A DNA stretch of 64,000 bases from Bin87 sp965115825. GTDB lineage: Bacteria > Chloroflexota > Dehalococcoidia > Lucifugimonadales > UBA3495. The translations under genes and the position numbers were made by a program. Where the stretch lies: positions 992,001-1,056,000 of the forward strand of contig OZ220464.1 in assembly GCA_965115825.1 (NCBI GenBank). The letters are read 5' to 3'. The stretch's first letter is position 1. The number at the start of each line of letters is the position of its first letter. Below the pieces are notes generated by a model that ran no database searches, was not told the DNA's origin, and was given only the letters and a program-made list of their open reading frames with translations. Shown here piece after piece: positions 16,789 through 24,991 of the stretch.

Positions 16789-18168
16789 ATGAATGAAAGC
16801 ACTCTGAAAATTGACGGCGTCCGCTACATTGTGACGATGGACTCGGAGCGGCGGATAATAGCGGACGGGGCGGTTGTCATCGGGGGGAGCCGGATTACGC
16901 ACGTGGGGAAGGCGGCGGAGTTGAGGGGGGTTGGCGCCGACGCGGTGATTGACGGCAGGGGGATGGTGATGACGCCGGGCTTTATCAACGGGCATATGCA
17001 TATCAGCTACGCGCACGCGGCGCGGGGGCTGTTTCCGGACGATTTGGGCGCGTCGTACCTGCCCAACGTGTTCCGTCTGCAAGCGGCGATGACGGCGGAG
17101 GATGAGTACGCGACATCGCTGCTGGCGATTACGGAGCTGTTGAAGTACGGAACGACTACGTTTATAGATCCGGGCACGACGACGCATCTTGACGTGTGCA
17201 TGGAGGCGTACCGTCGGGCGGGGTGCCGGATCGTAGTGGGGTGGAGCGTGCAGGATCGGGCGAATCCGCTGAACCTGCCGGTGTATGAGACGGACGAAGC
17301 GATTCGAGCGACGCGGGAGGTTATAGAGGGCTATGACGGTGCGAATGGCGGCCTGGTTTCGGCGTGGGCGATGCCGTTTTCCGCGGAGTTCTGCTCTGCG
17401 GAGCTGCTGGCGGGAACCCATGCCATCGCCGAAGCGGCGGGAACGAGGGCTACGCTTCATTTCAGCAACGGGGCCCGGTGGATTGAACATTGCCGGGAGG
17501 AGTACGGCTGCACTCCGACCGAGTACCTGGCCCGGGGCGGGGTTTTGACGCCGAGGATGACGCTGGCGCACTGCCTGGGGATAGGGGAGGATGAGGCGCG
17601 TATGATTGGGGAACGAGGGGCTGCCGTGGTGATGTGTCCTACGGCCGCGGTGAAGGGGGGAGCGGGAATGACGCGGAACGGATTGCTGCCGGAGCTGCTG
17701 GGTTACGGGGCGCGGGTGGGGCTAGGCACCGACGCGGGGAACAACTCGAACCTGCTGGAAACGCTGCGCGCGGTTTATCTTGCGGCAGTACTATACAAGG
17801 ACGGGAGGCAGGACGTTGAGGCAGTGCCGGCGGAAACGGCGCTGGAGTTGGGGACTATCCGGGGGGCGGCGGCGCTGGGGATGGAGGACATAATCGGGTC
17901 GATAGAGGTGGGGAAGGCCGCCGACGTGGTACTTTTTGACACTGGCCGGGCGGAGTGGGCGGCTTTGCATAATCCGGTGAACTCGCTGGTGTATAACGCG
18001 GATGGGCGCAGCGTGCATACGGTTCTGGTCAACGGGCGGAAGGTGGTGGAGGCGCACCGGTCGCTGTTTGTGGATGAGGCGGAGCTGGCGGCGGAGGTGC
18101 AACGGAAGGGAGAGGCGCTAGTGAAGCGGGCCGGCGTCAGTTTTGCTTCGCGCTGGCCGGTGGTGTGA
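16789..18168 (+). CDS. amidohydrolase (TRZ/ATZ, cytosine-deaminase-like family)
   Basis: A metal-dependent hydrolase of 459 residues with the TIM-barrel landmarks of the chlorohydrolase/deaminase group. It has MTPGFINGHMHISYAHAARG (HxH metal ligands), a third-histidine segment at TLHFSNGAR, LAHCLGIGEDEARMIGERGAAVVMCPTA and GLGTDAGNNSNLLETLRAVYL (metal aspartate). The C-terminus returns to the beta-sandwich with IEVGKAADVVLFDTGRAEW. The canonical HxxE after the third histidine is not obvious, so the deaminase mechanism is uncertain. The ATG at 16789 follows ATAAGGCG; an upstream in-frame ATG at 16768 is an alternative. It probably deaminates or dehalogenates a heterocycle, and could pair with the upstream transporter. 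Confidence 0.85.
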   Translation: MNESTLKIDGVRYIVTMDSERRIIADGAVVIGGSRITHVGKAAELRGVGADAVIDGRGMVMTPGFINGHMHISYAHAARGLFPDDLGASYLPNVFRLQAAMTAEDEYATSLLAITELLKYGTTTFIDPGTTTHLDVCMEAYRRAGCRIVVGWSVQDRANPLNLPVYETDEAIRATREVIEGYDGANGGLVSAWAMPFSAEFCSAELLAGTHAIAEAAGTRATLHFSNGARWIEHCREEYGCTPTEYLARGGVLTPRMTLAHCLGIGEDEARMIGERGAAVVMCPTAAVKGGAGMTRNGLLPELLGYGARVGLGTDAGNNSNLLETLRAVYLAAVLYKDGRQDVEAVPAETALELGTIRGAAALGMEDIIGSIEVGKAADVVLFDTGRAEWAALHNPVNSLVYNADGRSVHTVLVNGRKVVEAHRSLFVDEAELAAEVQRKGEALVKRAGVSFASRWPVV

Positions 18169-18184
18169 GGGGGAGGGCGGTTGA

Positions 18185-19135
18185 CTAGGGTTCCCGGTCG
18201 GGCTCGCCGATGTCGCGGAGGATGTTTTCGAGGGCCTGGTCGAGGGCGGGGTCGAGATCTACGGGTTCGACGTAAGGGGTGTACTGGTAGTCCATGCGAA
18301 CCTGGTCGATGATTTGGCGGGCATCGTTGTTGGTGCGGCTGAGTCGTTCCAGGTTGTTGAGGAGTTCCTGGGACTCGCGGTTGCCCATGCGCTCCAGTTC
18401 GGAGAGGTCCATGTCGACTTTGAAGAGGGAACGGAGACGGCGGAGGATGTCGTAGTAGGCGCGGTGGTCTTGTGTGATGCCCAGCTGGTTGTTGTTGCTG
18501 GTCATGAAGGGGTACATGGGGGCCATGGCGCCCATGCGGAACATTTGGATTTCGGGGTAATGGTAGTGGGCGACGGAGACGAGGGCCATGCCAATGGTGG
18601 GGCCCTGACGTCCGCGGCTGCCGTAGCTGGAGAACTGGACGCCGTGGCGTTCGAGCTGCTGTCGCATTTCGGGCTGAGAATAGACGCAGGTGATGCGGCG
18701 TTCGAGGTCGGGAGGTGCGGGGCCGTTGACGCCTTCCACAGCGACGGTTTGCTGGATGCCGAGTTCTTTGATGGCGTTGAAGAAGGCTTCGGAGTAGATG
18801 TCGAGGCGATACCAGGGTTCTTCGCCGAGAAACACGAGGAGGCCGCTTCCGATTTCGTAGAAGGCGTTCTGTCGGGTCATGGGGGAGCTGGGGAGGCCTT
18901 CGTTGAAGACGGCAGAGGGGCGAAAGGCGTCGTGGGTGCCGGCGACCTGGAAGGGGTAGCACATTCGGTTGACGTATTCGGTGAGCTGCCCGATTTGCTG
19001 GCCGTCGTTCTGCTCGATGAGATAACGGGGGAGGCCGCTGGAGATGCGTCCGCCGTTGGACCACTGGCGCCGCCAGCCGGCGATGAGGTAGCGGGCCTCG
19101 GGTTTGTGGTTCAGGGTGAAAAGTTCCTCTGGCAT
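18185..19135 (-). CDS. PAC2 family protein
   Basis: A 316-residue protein with the PAC2 (proteasome-assembly-chaperone 2-like) pattern. LIAGWRRQWSNGG is near the start, GSGLLVFLGEEPWYR follows, then FNAIKELGIQQTVAVEGVNG, TCVYSQPEMRQQL and a glycine-rich GPTIGMALVSVAHYHYPEIQMFRMGAMAPMYPF segment. A charged, probably helical tail of about 90 residues follows. GGGAG precedes the ATG. In bacteria, PAC2 proteins are common in actinobacteria and Chloroflexota and are often called proteasome-related or ATP-grasp-like, but their role is unproven. The gene faces the amidohydrolase tail to tail with a 16-bp gap. Confidence 0.85.
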   Translation of the reverse strand: MPEELFTLNHKPEARYLIAGWRRQWSNGGRISSGLPRYLIEQNDGQQIGQLTEYVNRMCYPFQVAGTHDAFRPSAVFNEGLPSSPMTRQNAFYEIGSGLLVFLGEEPWYRLDIYSEAFFNAIKELGIQQTVAVEGVNGPAPPDLERRITCVYSQPEMRQQLERHGVQFSSYGSRGRQGPTIGMALVSVAHYHYPEIQMFRMGAMAPMYPFMTSNNNQLGITQDHRAYYDILRRLRSLFKVDMDLSELERMGNRESQELLNNLERLSRTNNDARQIIDQVRMDYQYTPYVEPVDLDPALDQALENILRDIGEPDREP

Positions 19136-19238
19136 AATGGGCGGCTCCCGGCTCTCACGCTGAGGCTACTGGGCTAATATATCACATTTAGGGTCGGGGG
19201 ATGGGGAGCCGGGGAGTGGGGAAGAGGGAGGCGTGATC

Positions 19239-19315
19239 TGGTGGGCGGTGAGGGACTCGAACCCCCGGCCTTCTGCGTGTAAAGCAGACGCTCTAACCAT
19301 CTGAGCTAACCGCCC
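19239..19315 (-). tRNA. tRNA-Val (TAC)
   Basis: Read leftward: acceptor GGGCGGT/ACCGCCC, D-arm TAGCTCAGATGGTTAGAGC, anticodon stem TCTGC/GCAGA with loop TTTACAC (anticodon TAC), T-loop GGTTCGAGTCC, encoded CCA. Last gene of a four-tRNA cluster. Confidence 0.95.
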
Positions 19316-19360
19316 GCGGTGAGAGGTAAATGTTCGCGGGGAGAGGTAGAGGCAAAGGAA

Positions 19361-19436
19361 TGGCGCGCTTGGCGAGATTCGAACTCACGACCTCTGCCTC
19401 CGCAGGGCAGCGCTCTATCCACTGAGCTACAAGCGC
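19361..19436 (-). tRNA. tRNA-Arg (GCG)
   Basis: Acceptor GCGCTTG/CAAGCGC, discriminator G and encoded CCA. Anticodon stem CTGCC/GGCAG with loop CTGCGGA gives anticodon GCG, reading CGC. Most bacteria read CGC with an A34 (inosine) ACG tRNA, so GCG is unusual. Confidence 0.9.
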
Positions 19437-19451
19437 GCGATGTAAAGAAGA

Positions 19452-19537
19452 TGGTGCCGAGGGAGGGATTTGAACCCACACGTCCTAAAGGACACTGCGC
19501 CCTGAACGCAGCGCGTCTGCCGTTTCGCCACCTCGGC
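19452..19537 (-). tRNA. tRNA-Leu (CAG)
   Basis: Acceptor GCCGAGG/CCTCGGC, anticodon stem CTGCG/CGCAG with loop TTCAGGG (anticodon CAG), a long variable arm (TGTCCTTTAGGACG) typical of class II tRNAs, encoded CCA. Confidence 0.95.
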
Positions 19538-19591
19538 GTAGTGTTTCTGTTTTTAACCCGTTTGGTGTATGAGGGCGACGCCGGCGGCGGA

Positions 19592-19667
19592 TGGTGGGCG
19601 ATGGAGGATTTGAACCTCCGACCTCCTCGGTGTGAACGAGGCGCTCTAACCGCTGAGCTAACCGCCC
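19592..19667 (-). tRNA. tRNA-Val (CAC)
   Basis: Acceptor GGGCGGT/ATCGCCC, anticodon stem CCTCG/CGAGG with loop TTCACAC (anticodon CAC), T-loop GGTTCAAATCC, encoded CCA. First gene of the leftward tRNA cluster. Confidence 0.95.
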
Positions 19668-19688
19668 CGGCGCGGCTGTTGGAATTAC

Positions 19689-19717
19689 ATTATAGCCTTA
19701 CCTGGGCGATAGGGCAA
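19689..19717 (-). promoter_or_regulatory. promoter of the four-tRNA cluster
   Basis: Reading leftward, TTGCCC, a 17-bp spacer and perfect TATAAT place transcription start about 15 bp before tRNA-Val(CAC). The cluster order is Val-Leu-Arg-Val. Confidence 0.7.
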
Positions 19718-19846
19718 CCGGGGAGCAATCGGGGGGAGGGCGCGCTGGGATGGGGGTACGTTATGTTAAATGCAGGGTGAAACGCTGGGTAGGATGAACA
19801 TAACGCATCTTGTGCGAACCAATGGAGGCCGGCGCGGGAGGTGGTG

Positions 19847-20200
19847 GTCTGGATTGGGATTTACTGGATTGGGGGTTTTGGCGGCAGGGGTTGTCTGAAT
19901 CAGGATTTACTGGATTTTAGGATTGGCAGGATTGGGGGTTTTGGCGGGATGGCGGCGGTGGTTGTCTGAATCAGGATTTACCGGATTTTGGGATTTTCAG
20001 GATGGGGGATTGGGGGTTGGCAGGATGGCGGCAGGGGGTGTCTGAATTGGGATTTACCGGATTTTGGGATTTTCGGGATTGGGGGTTTTGGGGTTGGCGG
20101 GATGGCGGTAGGGGGTGTCTGAATTGGGATTTACCGGATTTTGGGATTTTCGGGATTGGGGGTTTTGGGGTTGGCGGGATGGTGGTAGATGGGGGAAGGA
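19847..20200. repeat. array of dispersed 47-bp repeats
   Basis: About five copies, beginning near 19847 (partial), 19890, 19961, 20039 and 20117, spaced 71-78 bp. Each is TCTGAATCAGGATTTAC-CGGATTTTGGGATTTTC-GGGATTGGGG, followed by a TTGGCGGGATGGCGG spacer. The rest of the ~600-bp gap to 20330 shows no gene. Confidence 0.8.
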
Positions 20201-20331
20201 TATAACAGGGCCAAGTTTGGGCTTGGCTCTGGCGGAGCGGAGTTTGCTGACCTGGGGGTTCGGGTTGGCGGCTGGCTGTTAGGTTTCCTTCCTCTGTTAG
20301 GTTGCCATCCTGCGGAACTGCGAATCCGTTG

Positions 20332-20494
20332 GTTGGCATTGCTGGGGGTTTTCAGGGGTTGGCATTGCTGGGGGTTTTCGGGGGTTGGCATTGCGGGGGT
20401 TTTCGGGGGTTGGCATTGCGGGGGTTTTCAGGGTTTGGCATTGCTGGGGGGGTTCAGGCGTTGGCTGCTGGGGGTTTTCAGGGGTTGGGGGGTT
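20332..20494. repeat. ~26-bp tandem repeat at the 3' end of the CoA-transferase gene
   Basis: Six to seven units of GTTGGCATTGCTGGGGGTTTTCAGG with small variations. The last units run into the final codons of the leftward CoA-transferase gene (stop at 20478). Confidence 0.75.
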
Positions 20495-21680
20495 CTCCGA
20501 TTGCGCCCTGGGATTTGAGGCGGGATATGTCGGCGGCGTTGTAGCCGAGTTCGGCTAGAACTTCCTGGTTGTGCTGGCCGAGGAGGGGTGGGGACATGCG
20601 CAGTCGGGCCGGGGTGGCTTGGAGTTTGATGGGGGAGTTGGGGACGCGGAGGTTGGGGACGTTGGGGTGGTTGATTTCCAGGAACATATCGCGGGCGTTG
20701 ACCTGGTCGTTGGCGACTACGTCGGAGGTTTTGTTGATGGGGCCGACGGGGACGCCGGCGTCGTCGATGACTTTCACCCAATGGGCGACGGTGTTGGAGG
20801 CGAAGATGTCGTTGAGGAGGTTGACCATCTCGGCGCGGTGGGCTACGCGGTCGGGGTTGGTTGCGTACTTGGGATGGTCTTTCAGTTCGGGGTGTTCGAT
20901 GGCGTTGCAGAAGCGTTCCCAGAGGTTGGGATTGGCGACGCCCAGGATGAAATAGCCGTCGGAGGCTTGGAAGCTCTGATAGGGGACGAGGCTGGGATGG
21001 CCGGAGCCGAGACGGTGGGGTTCGACGCCGGTGGCGATGTAGCCGGTGGCGTGGTAGCTCATGGCGGCGACCTGGCCGTCGAGGAGGGCGGTATCGATGA
21101 GTTGACCTTCGCCGGTTTTGTCGCGGTGGTAAAGGGCGGTAAGGATTGCGCCGTAGGCGAGCATTCCGGTGAAGAGGTCGACGAGGGAGAAGCCTACGCG
21201 CTGGGGAGAGCCGTCGGGTTCGCCGGTGAGGTGCATGAGGCCGCTGTAGGCCTGGATGATGAGGTCGTAGCCGGGCTTGTTGGCCATGGGGCCGGTGCGT
21301 CCGTAGCCGGAGATGGTGCAATATACGATGTCGGGGTTGAGGGCTTTGATGTCGTCGTAGCCGAGGCCCATGCGGGCGAGGGTTCCGGCGCGGAAGCTCT
21401 CGATCATGACGTCGGCGTCTTGCGCCAGTTTCTTGACGATAGCGAGGCCTTCTTCGTTTTTGAGGTTGACGGAGAGGCTGCGCTTGTTGCGGTTGAAGGA
21501 GAGGAACTGGGCGCTTTCGCCGTTCCAGATGGGGGGCCATTTGCGGGTTTCGTCGCCGTCGTTGGGTTCTTCGATTTTGATGACGTCGGCGCCCATATCG
21601 GCGAGGTTCTGGGTGCAGAAGGGGCCGGCGAGGGTGCGGGTAAGGTCGACGACCTTGACGTTATCCAGGGGCTGAGGCAT
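20478..21680 (-). CDS. CaiB/BaiF family (family III) CoA-transferase
   Basis: Moves CoA between a CoA thioester and an organic acid. The 400-residue protein opens LDNVKVVDLTRTLAGPFCTQNLADMGADVIKIE, the classic class III start, and has RNKRSLSVNLKNEEG. The catalytic aspartate is in KPGYDLIIQAYSGLM; GSGHPSLVPYQSFQASDGYFILGV and DAGVPVGPIN follow. GAGGAC precedes the ATG. No partner decarboxylase or hydratase is adjacent, so the acid substrate is open. The C-terminal residues EPPNP are encoded by the edge of the 26-bp tandem array, which seems to have supplied or altered the end of the gene. Confidence 0.9.
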   Translation of the reverse strand: MPQPLDNVKVVDLTRTLAGPFCTQNLADMGADVIKIEEPNDGDETRKWPPIWNGESAQFLSFNRNKRSLSVNLKNEEGLAIVKKLAQDADVMIESFRAGTLARMGLGYDDIKALNPDIVYCTISGYGRTGPMANKPGYDLIIQAYSGLMHLTGEPDGSPQRVGFSLVDLFTGMLAYGAILTALYHRDKTGEGQLIDTALLDGQVAAMSYHATGYIATGVEPHRLGSGHPSLVPYQSFQASDGYFILGVANPNLWERFCNAIEHPELKDHPKYATNPDRVAHRAEMVNLLNDIFASNTVAHWVKVIDDAGVPVGPINKTSDVVANDQVNARDMFLEINHPNVPNLRVPNSPIKLQATPARLRMSPPLLGQHNQEVLAELGYNAADISRLKSQGAIGEPPNP

Positions 21681-21887
21681 CGTGAGGTCCTCGCTTGTTC
21701 AGGTTTGGCGGATTATAGCACGGGTGGGGAGGTGAGGCTGGGACGCGGCGGCGGTTGGCGGACTGGATGGTTTGGGGAGGCTCGTTATGGAGAGTTGCCG
21801 GATAAAGACCGTCCGTCCGAAACTAGCGGCGGCGCCTAAACGACTGGCATAATGCCAGTACAGACCATACTGAGGTCAACCCGCATC

Positions 21888-22602
21888 ATGAGCGATTGAC
21901 AGCGCTGAACGCGCCCGTTTCCTGCAAGCTCTGCGCAACGTACCGGACTTCCACGATGAAGTCCGCGGCCTACTGCTGGGCGAAGAACTGCTCCGGCTCC
22001 CGGAACGCTTCGCTCAGTTCGTAGAAAGGGTAGGCGCTTTCATCGTTAAGGTCGATGACTTCATCGCGGGACAGAAGGAGGTCAACGCCCGGGTTGAGGC
22101 CCGGCTAGATAGGGTCGATGACTTCATCACGGGCCAGAAGGAGTTCAACGTAGAAGTTAAGACCAGGCTGGACAGGGTGGAAGCCGGGCTACAGCGGGTT
22201 ACTGATGACTTGGGCGACTTGAAGGGGCACGTCGCTGGGCGCGTTGCCCGGGAAATAGCCGATAACATCGCAGAACGCTTCGGCTACGAAATGGTCGAGG
22301 TACTCACCCGCAGCGACCTCCGCCAGATGCTGCGTCGGCACGGGCCCGATGACATCAATCAGGGAATCCGACAGAGCTTTTACGTAGCCGACCTGGTAGG
22401 CAAAATGCTGTACCAAGATGGCAAGGAGCTGTACCTGACGCTGGAGGCATCTTACACGGCGGACCGGAGGGATACGTACCGGGCCGTCAGATATGCCGGG
22501 TTCGTCACCAGGTTCACCGGCTTGCCGGCGGCGCCAGCCATTGCCAGCCGGCAGAATGGCCGAGAGGTAGAGCAGCCGGTGGAAGCTGGCGCGGCGCTGT
22601 GA
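21888..22602 (+). CDS. coiled-coil/putative PD-(D/E)XK nuclease-like protein, frameshifted near the start
   Basis: One open frame runs from about 21892 to the TGA at 22602. It encodes SAERARFLQALRNVPDFHDE, a region with two heptad-type repeats RV(D)DFI(A/T)GQKE(V/F)N, a linker, then SFYVADLVGKMLYQDGKELYLTLEASYTADRRDTYRAVRYAGF, which looks like the D...ExS core of a restriction-endonuclease-like fold. The natural ATG (21888, MSD...) is separated from this frame by one extra T in GATTGAC, which makes a TGA at codon 4. Translation could begin at a weak internal GTG (22177), giving 141 residues. Similar coiled-coil plus nuclease-like proteins of unknown role are common in related genomes, from memory. 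Confidence 0.5.
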
Positions 22603-22665
22603 TATCAATTCAGCTCACGGGAACTCATCCCTGAATAACGGTCGCAGCGCGTTGCAAAGCGGCAG

Positions 22666-22690
22666 GCCCCGCCGAAAGGCGGGGCTTTTT
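22666..22690 (+). terminator. strong intrinsic terminator
   Basis: Perfect 8-bp stem GCCCCGCC / GGCGGGGC with a GAAA tetraloop followed by five Ts, 64 bp after the nuclease-like gene. Confidence 0.85.
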
Positions 22691-22822
22691 GTATTTCCAA
22701 CACTCCGCAAGGCAATCATCCGGCAAGGCAGGCCGATCTGATGATTGCCGGCTTTGTTGACTGAGGCGGCGACGGGTGTTAGCGTGGGGCGCGATTTTCG
22801 TTATGTTGGGTGCGTCGGAGTG

Positions 22823-23784
22823 ATGACTACGCGCGCGGGCCGTCCGCTGATTGTGTCGCTGGGCGGCATAAATATGGATTTGGTTACGTTTGTGGAGCGG
22901 CTGCCGCAGGATGGCGAGACGGTGACGGGCGACCGGTTCGTAACGTATGCCGGGGGCAAGGGGGCGAATCAGGCGGTTGCCGCGGCCCGAATGGGGGCGC
23001 GGTCGGCGATGGTGGGACGGGTGGGCGGCGATGTGTTCGGGCCGCAGCTGGTTGAATTGCTGCAAGGCGCCGGGGTTGAAACCGACGGAGTTGGGGTCAG
23101 CGAGGGCGTGAGCTCCGGGATTGCGGCGATCAGCGTTGGGGAGGGGGGACAGAACCGCATTGTGCAGGTATTGGGGGCGAACGATACGTGCGGGGATGCC
23201 GAGTATGAGGCCATTGCGGGGCTGCTGCCGCAGGCGTCGGCGCTGCTGCTGCAACTGGAGGTGTCGGTGGATTTATCGCTGCGGGCGGCGCAACTGGCTA
23301 CGGGGAGAGGGGTAAGGGTGATACTGGATCCGGGGCCGGTGCGTCCGGTTCCCGGTGGTTTTTACGGGAATGTGTCGGTTATTACGCCGAATGAAACCGA
23401 GGCGGAGGCGCTGGTGGGATACCCAATAAGGGATACCTATACGGCGGCATCAGCTGCGCGCGAGCTGCTGGATCGGGGAGTTGGCGCGGCGGTGATAAAG
23501 ATGGGGGCGCAAGGGGCGTACTGGGCGGACGGAGAAGGAGAGGGTCAAGTCCCGCCGTTTCCGGTTGACCCGGTGGATACGGTAGCGGCGGGCGACGCTT
23601 GCAACGGGGCTTGGCAGTGGCGCTGTCGGAAGGGAAGACGCTGGCAGAGGCGGTGAGATGGGGGTCCGCTGCCGGGGCGCTGGCGGTTACGCGGGTTGGA
23701 GCGCAGGATGCGATGCCGGCGCGGGAGGCGGCGCTGGCACTGGTGGGAGGTGGGTTGTCTGAATCAGGATTTACGGGATTTTAG
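22823..23784 (+). pseudogene. PfkB-family sugar kinase (ribokinase-like) with a frameshift
   Basis: The first frame (ending 23656) has SLGGINMDLVTFVERLP, the substrate/PfkB-1 motif GGKGANQAVAAARMG, ITPNETEAEALVGYP and the catalytic loop DTVAAGDACNGA, then turns to nonsense (WQWRCRKGRRWQRR). In the next frame the expected C-terminus continues as LAVALSEGKTLAEAVRWGSAAGALAVTRVGAQDAMP. The break is at a run of four Gs (23606-23609); one added G would restore a full-length ribokinase. It is either a real inactivating deletion or a sequencing error. After the frameshift the ORF runs into a copy of the dispersed repeat, giving a terminal LSESGFTGF. The start at 22823 is chosen by homology; the ribosome-binding site is weak. 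Confidence 0.8.
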
Positions 23785-23960
23785 GATTTTCGGGATTGGG
23801 GGATTGGGGGTTTGTCTGAATCAGGATTTTGGGGATTTTGGGATTTTCGGGATTGGGGGTTTTGGGGTTTGGCGGGATGGTGGTTGTCTGAATCAGGATT
23901 TTGGGGATTTTGGGATTTTCAGGATTGGGGGTTTTGGGGTTTGGCGGGATGGTGGTAGAT
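23756..23960. repeat. three dispersed 47-bp repeats
   Basis: Copies at about 23756, 23811 and 23883, each followed by GGGATTGGGGGTTT-type spacer. The first overlaps the 3' end of the frameshifted ribokinase ORF. Confidence 0.8.
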
Positions 23961-24008
23961 TGGGGAGGGGATATGATGGCAATTCGGAATGGAGGTTATG
24001 GGGATATG

Positions 24009-24143
24009 AGGCCTTTGCAAAACGCTCCCTTTCGCCGATTGCACCTCAACGGTACACGGCGTCAAGCCGATACTCTGCTGTGTAGCAATCATCGGCTTGA
24101 CGCGCCTTGCCTGATGATTGTCACGCCGTTTTGCAAGGGCCTC
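24009..24143 (+). mobile_element. MITE-like element, copy 2
   Basis: About 135 bp with near-perfect terminal inverted repeats (GAGGCCTTTGCAAAACG and, inverted, GAGGCCCTTGCAAAACG). An inner inverted pair (AAGCCGATACT... / ...ATCATCGGCTTGACG) would let the whole unit fold into a long hairpin. GGGATATGATGGCAATTCGG occurs on both sides (about 23968 and 24144), so the element lies between ~25-40-bp direct repeats. No ORF. Confidence 0.7.
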
Positions 24144-24216
24144 GGGATATGATGGCAATTCGGAATGGGGGTTATTGGGAGATATTACGGCAGTTTGGAA
24201 TGGGGATGATGTGGCT

Positions 24217-24705
24217 ATGACGGGGGAGGATAGGTTTTGCGGCGGCTGCGGGGCGCGGCTGGCGCTGCGACGGCATGATGGGAAAACCCGTCCGGTGTGT
24301 CCTGATTGCGGCCGGGTGGTTTATTATGACCCGAAGCTGGCGGCGACCTGCGTTATTGAGCGGGACGGTATGGCGCTAATGGTGCGGCGAGGGGTACAGA
24401 CGGGATATGGTCTGTGGAGTATGCCCGGCGGTTATGTTGACCGAGGGGAGCCGGTTGAGGACGCTGCAGCACGAGAGGTTTGGGAAGAAACGGGGCTGGT
24501 GGTGCGGGTGGGACGGCTTATTGGGCTGTTTTCGAGCGTGGGGAATCCGGTGGTGGTGGCGGCTTATGCAGCGGAGGAAACGGGGGGCATTCTGGCTCCT
24601 GGGCCGGAATCGCTGGAGGTGGGCTTTTTCTCGCCCGAAGCGCTGCCAGAGCTGGCGTTTCCTCGGGACGAAGAGATAATCCGGCGGTGGCGGGAGATGG
24701 GGTAG
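24217..24705 (+). CDS. Nudix hydrolase with N-terminal zinc ribbon
   Basis: A 162-residue protein. An N-terminal zinc ribbon (FCGGCGARL...RPVCPDCGRVVYYDPK, four cysteines) precedes a Nudix domain with the complete box GGYVDRGEPVEDAAAREVWEETGLVV. This arrangement resembles NudC-type and ADP-ribose/NADH-pyrophosphatase relatives lacking the large N-terminal domain. It hydrolyses a nucleoside-diphosphate-linked substrate that cannot be named. The ATG at 24217 places the zinc ribbon directly at the N-terminus; upstream in-frame sequence runs into the MITE. The end of the gene (CGGGAGATGGGGTAG) is the first unit of the 80-bp tandem array that follows. Confidence 0.85.
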   Translation: MTGEDRFCGGCGARLALRRHDGKTRPVCPDCGRVVYYDPKLAATCVIERDGMALMVRRGVQTGYGLWSMPGGYVDRGEPVEDAAAREVWEETGLVVRVGRLIGLFSSVGNPVVVAAYAAEETGGILAPGPESLEVGFFSPEALPELAFPRDEEIIRRWREMG

Positions 24706-24950
24706 CTTGAGGTTGGATGGGCTGCGGGTGTTGGCTTCTGGTGGAGCGATGGCGTTCATGCGGGGGTGGTGGGCGATGGGGTGGTTTGAGGTTGGACGGG
24801 TTGCCGGCGTTGGCGTTTTGGTGGGGTGATGGCGTTCATGCGGGGGTGGCGGGCGATGGGGTGGTTTGAGGTTGGATGGGCTGAGGGCGTTGGCCTTTTG
24901 GTGGGATGATGACGTTCATGCAGGGGTGGCGGGCGATGGGGTAGTTTGGT
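24696..24950. repeat. 80-bp tandem repeat, three copies
   Basis: Units start at 24696, 24775, 24855 and, partially, 24935 (GATGGGGTGGTTTGAGGTTGG...GGCGTTCATGCGGGGGTGG). The array begins inside the last codons of the Nudix gene and fills most of the gap to the ComF gene. Confidence 0.85.
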
Positions 24951-24991
24951 AGATATATGGAGAGGTAGGTGGGCGGGATTTTAGCTATGGA

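Noticed and set aside
19847..20200. CRISPR-like array from the 47-bp repeats
   Set aside because: Spacing is partly regular, but the intervening DNA is itself similar between units (TTGGCGGGATGGCGG) and is G/T-rich low complexity, not unique spacers.
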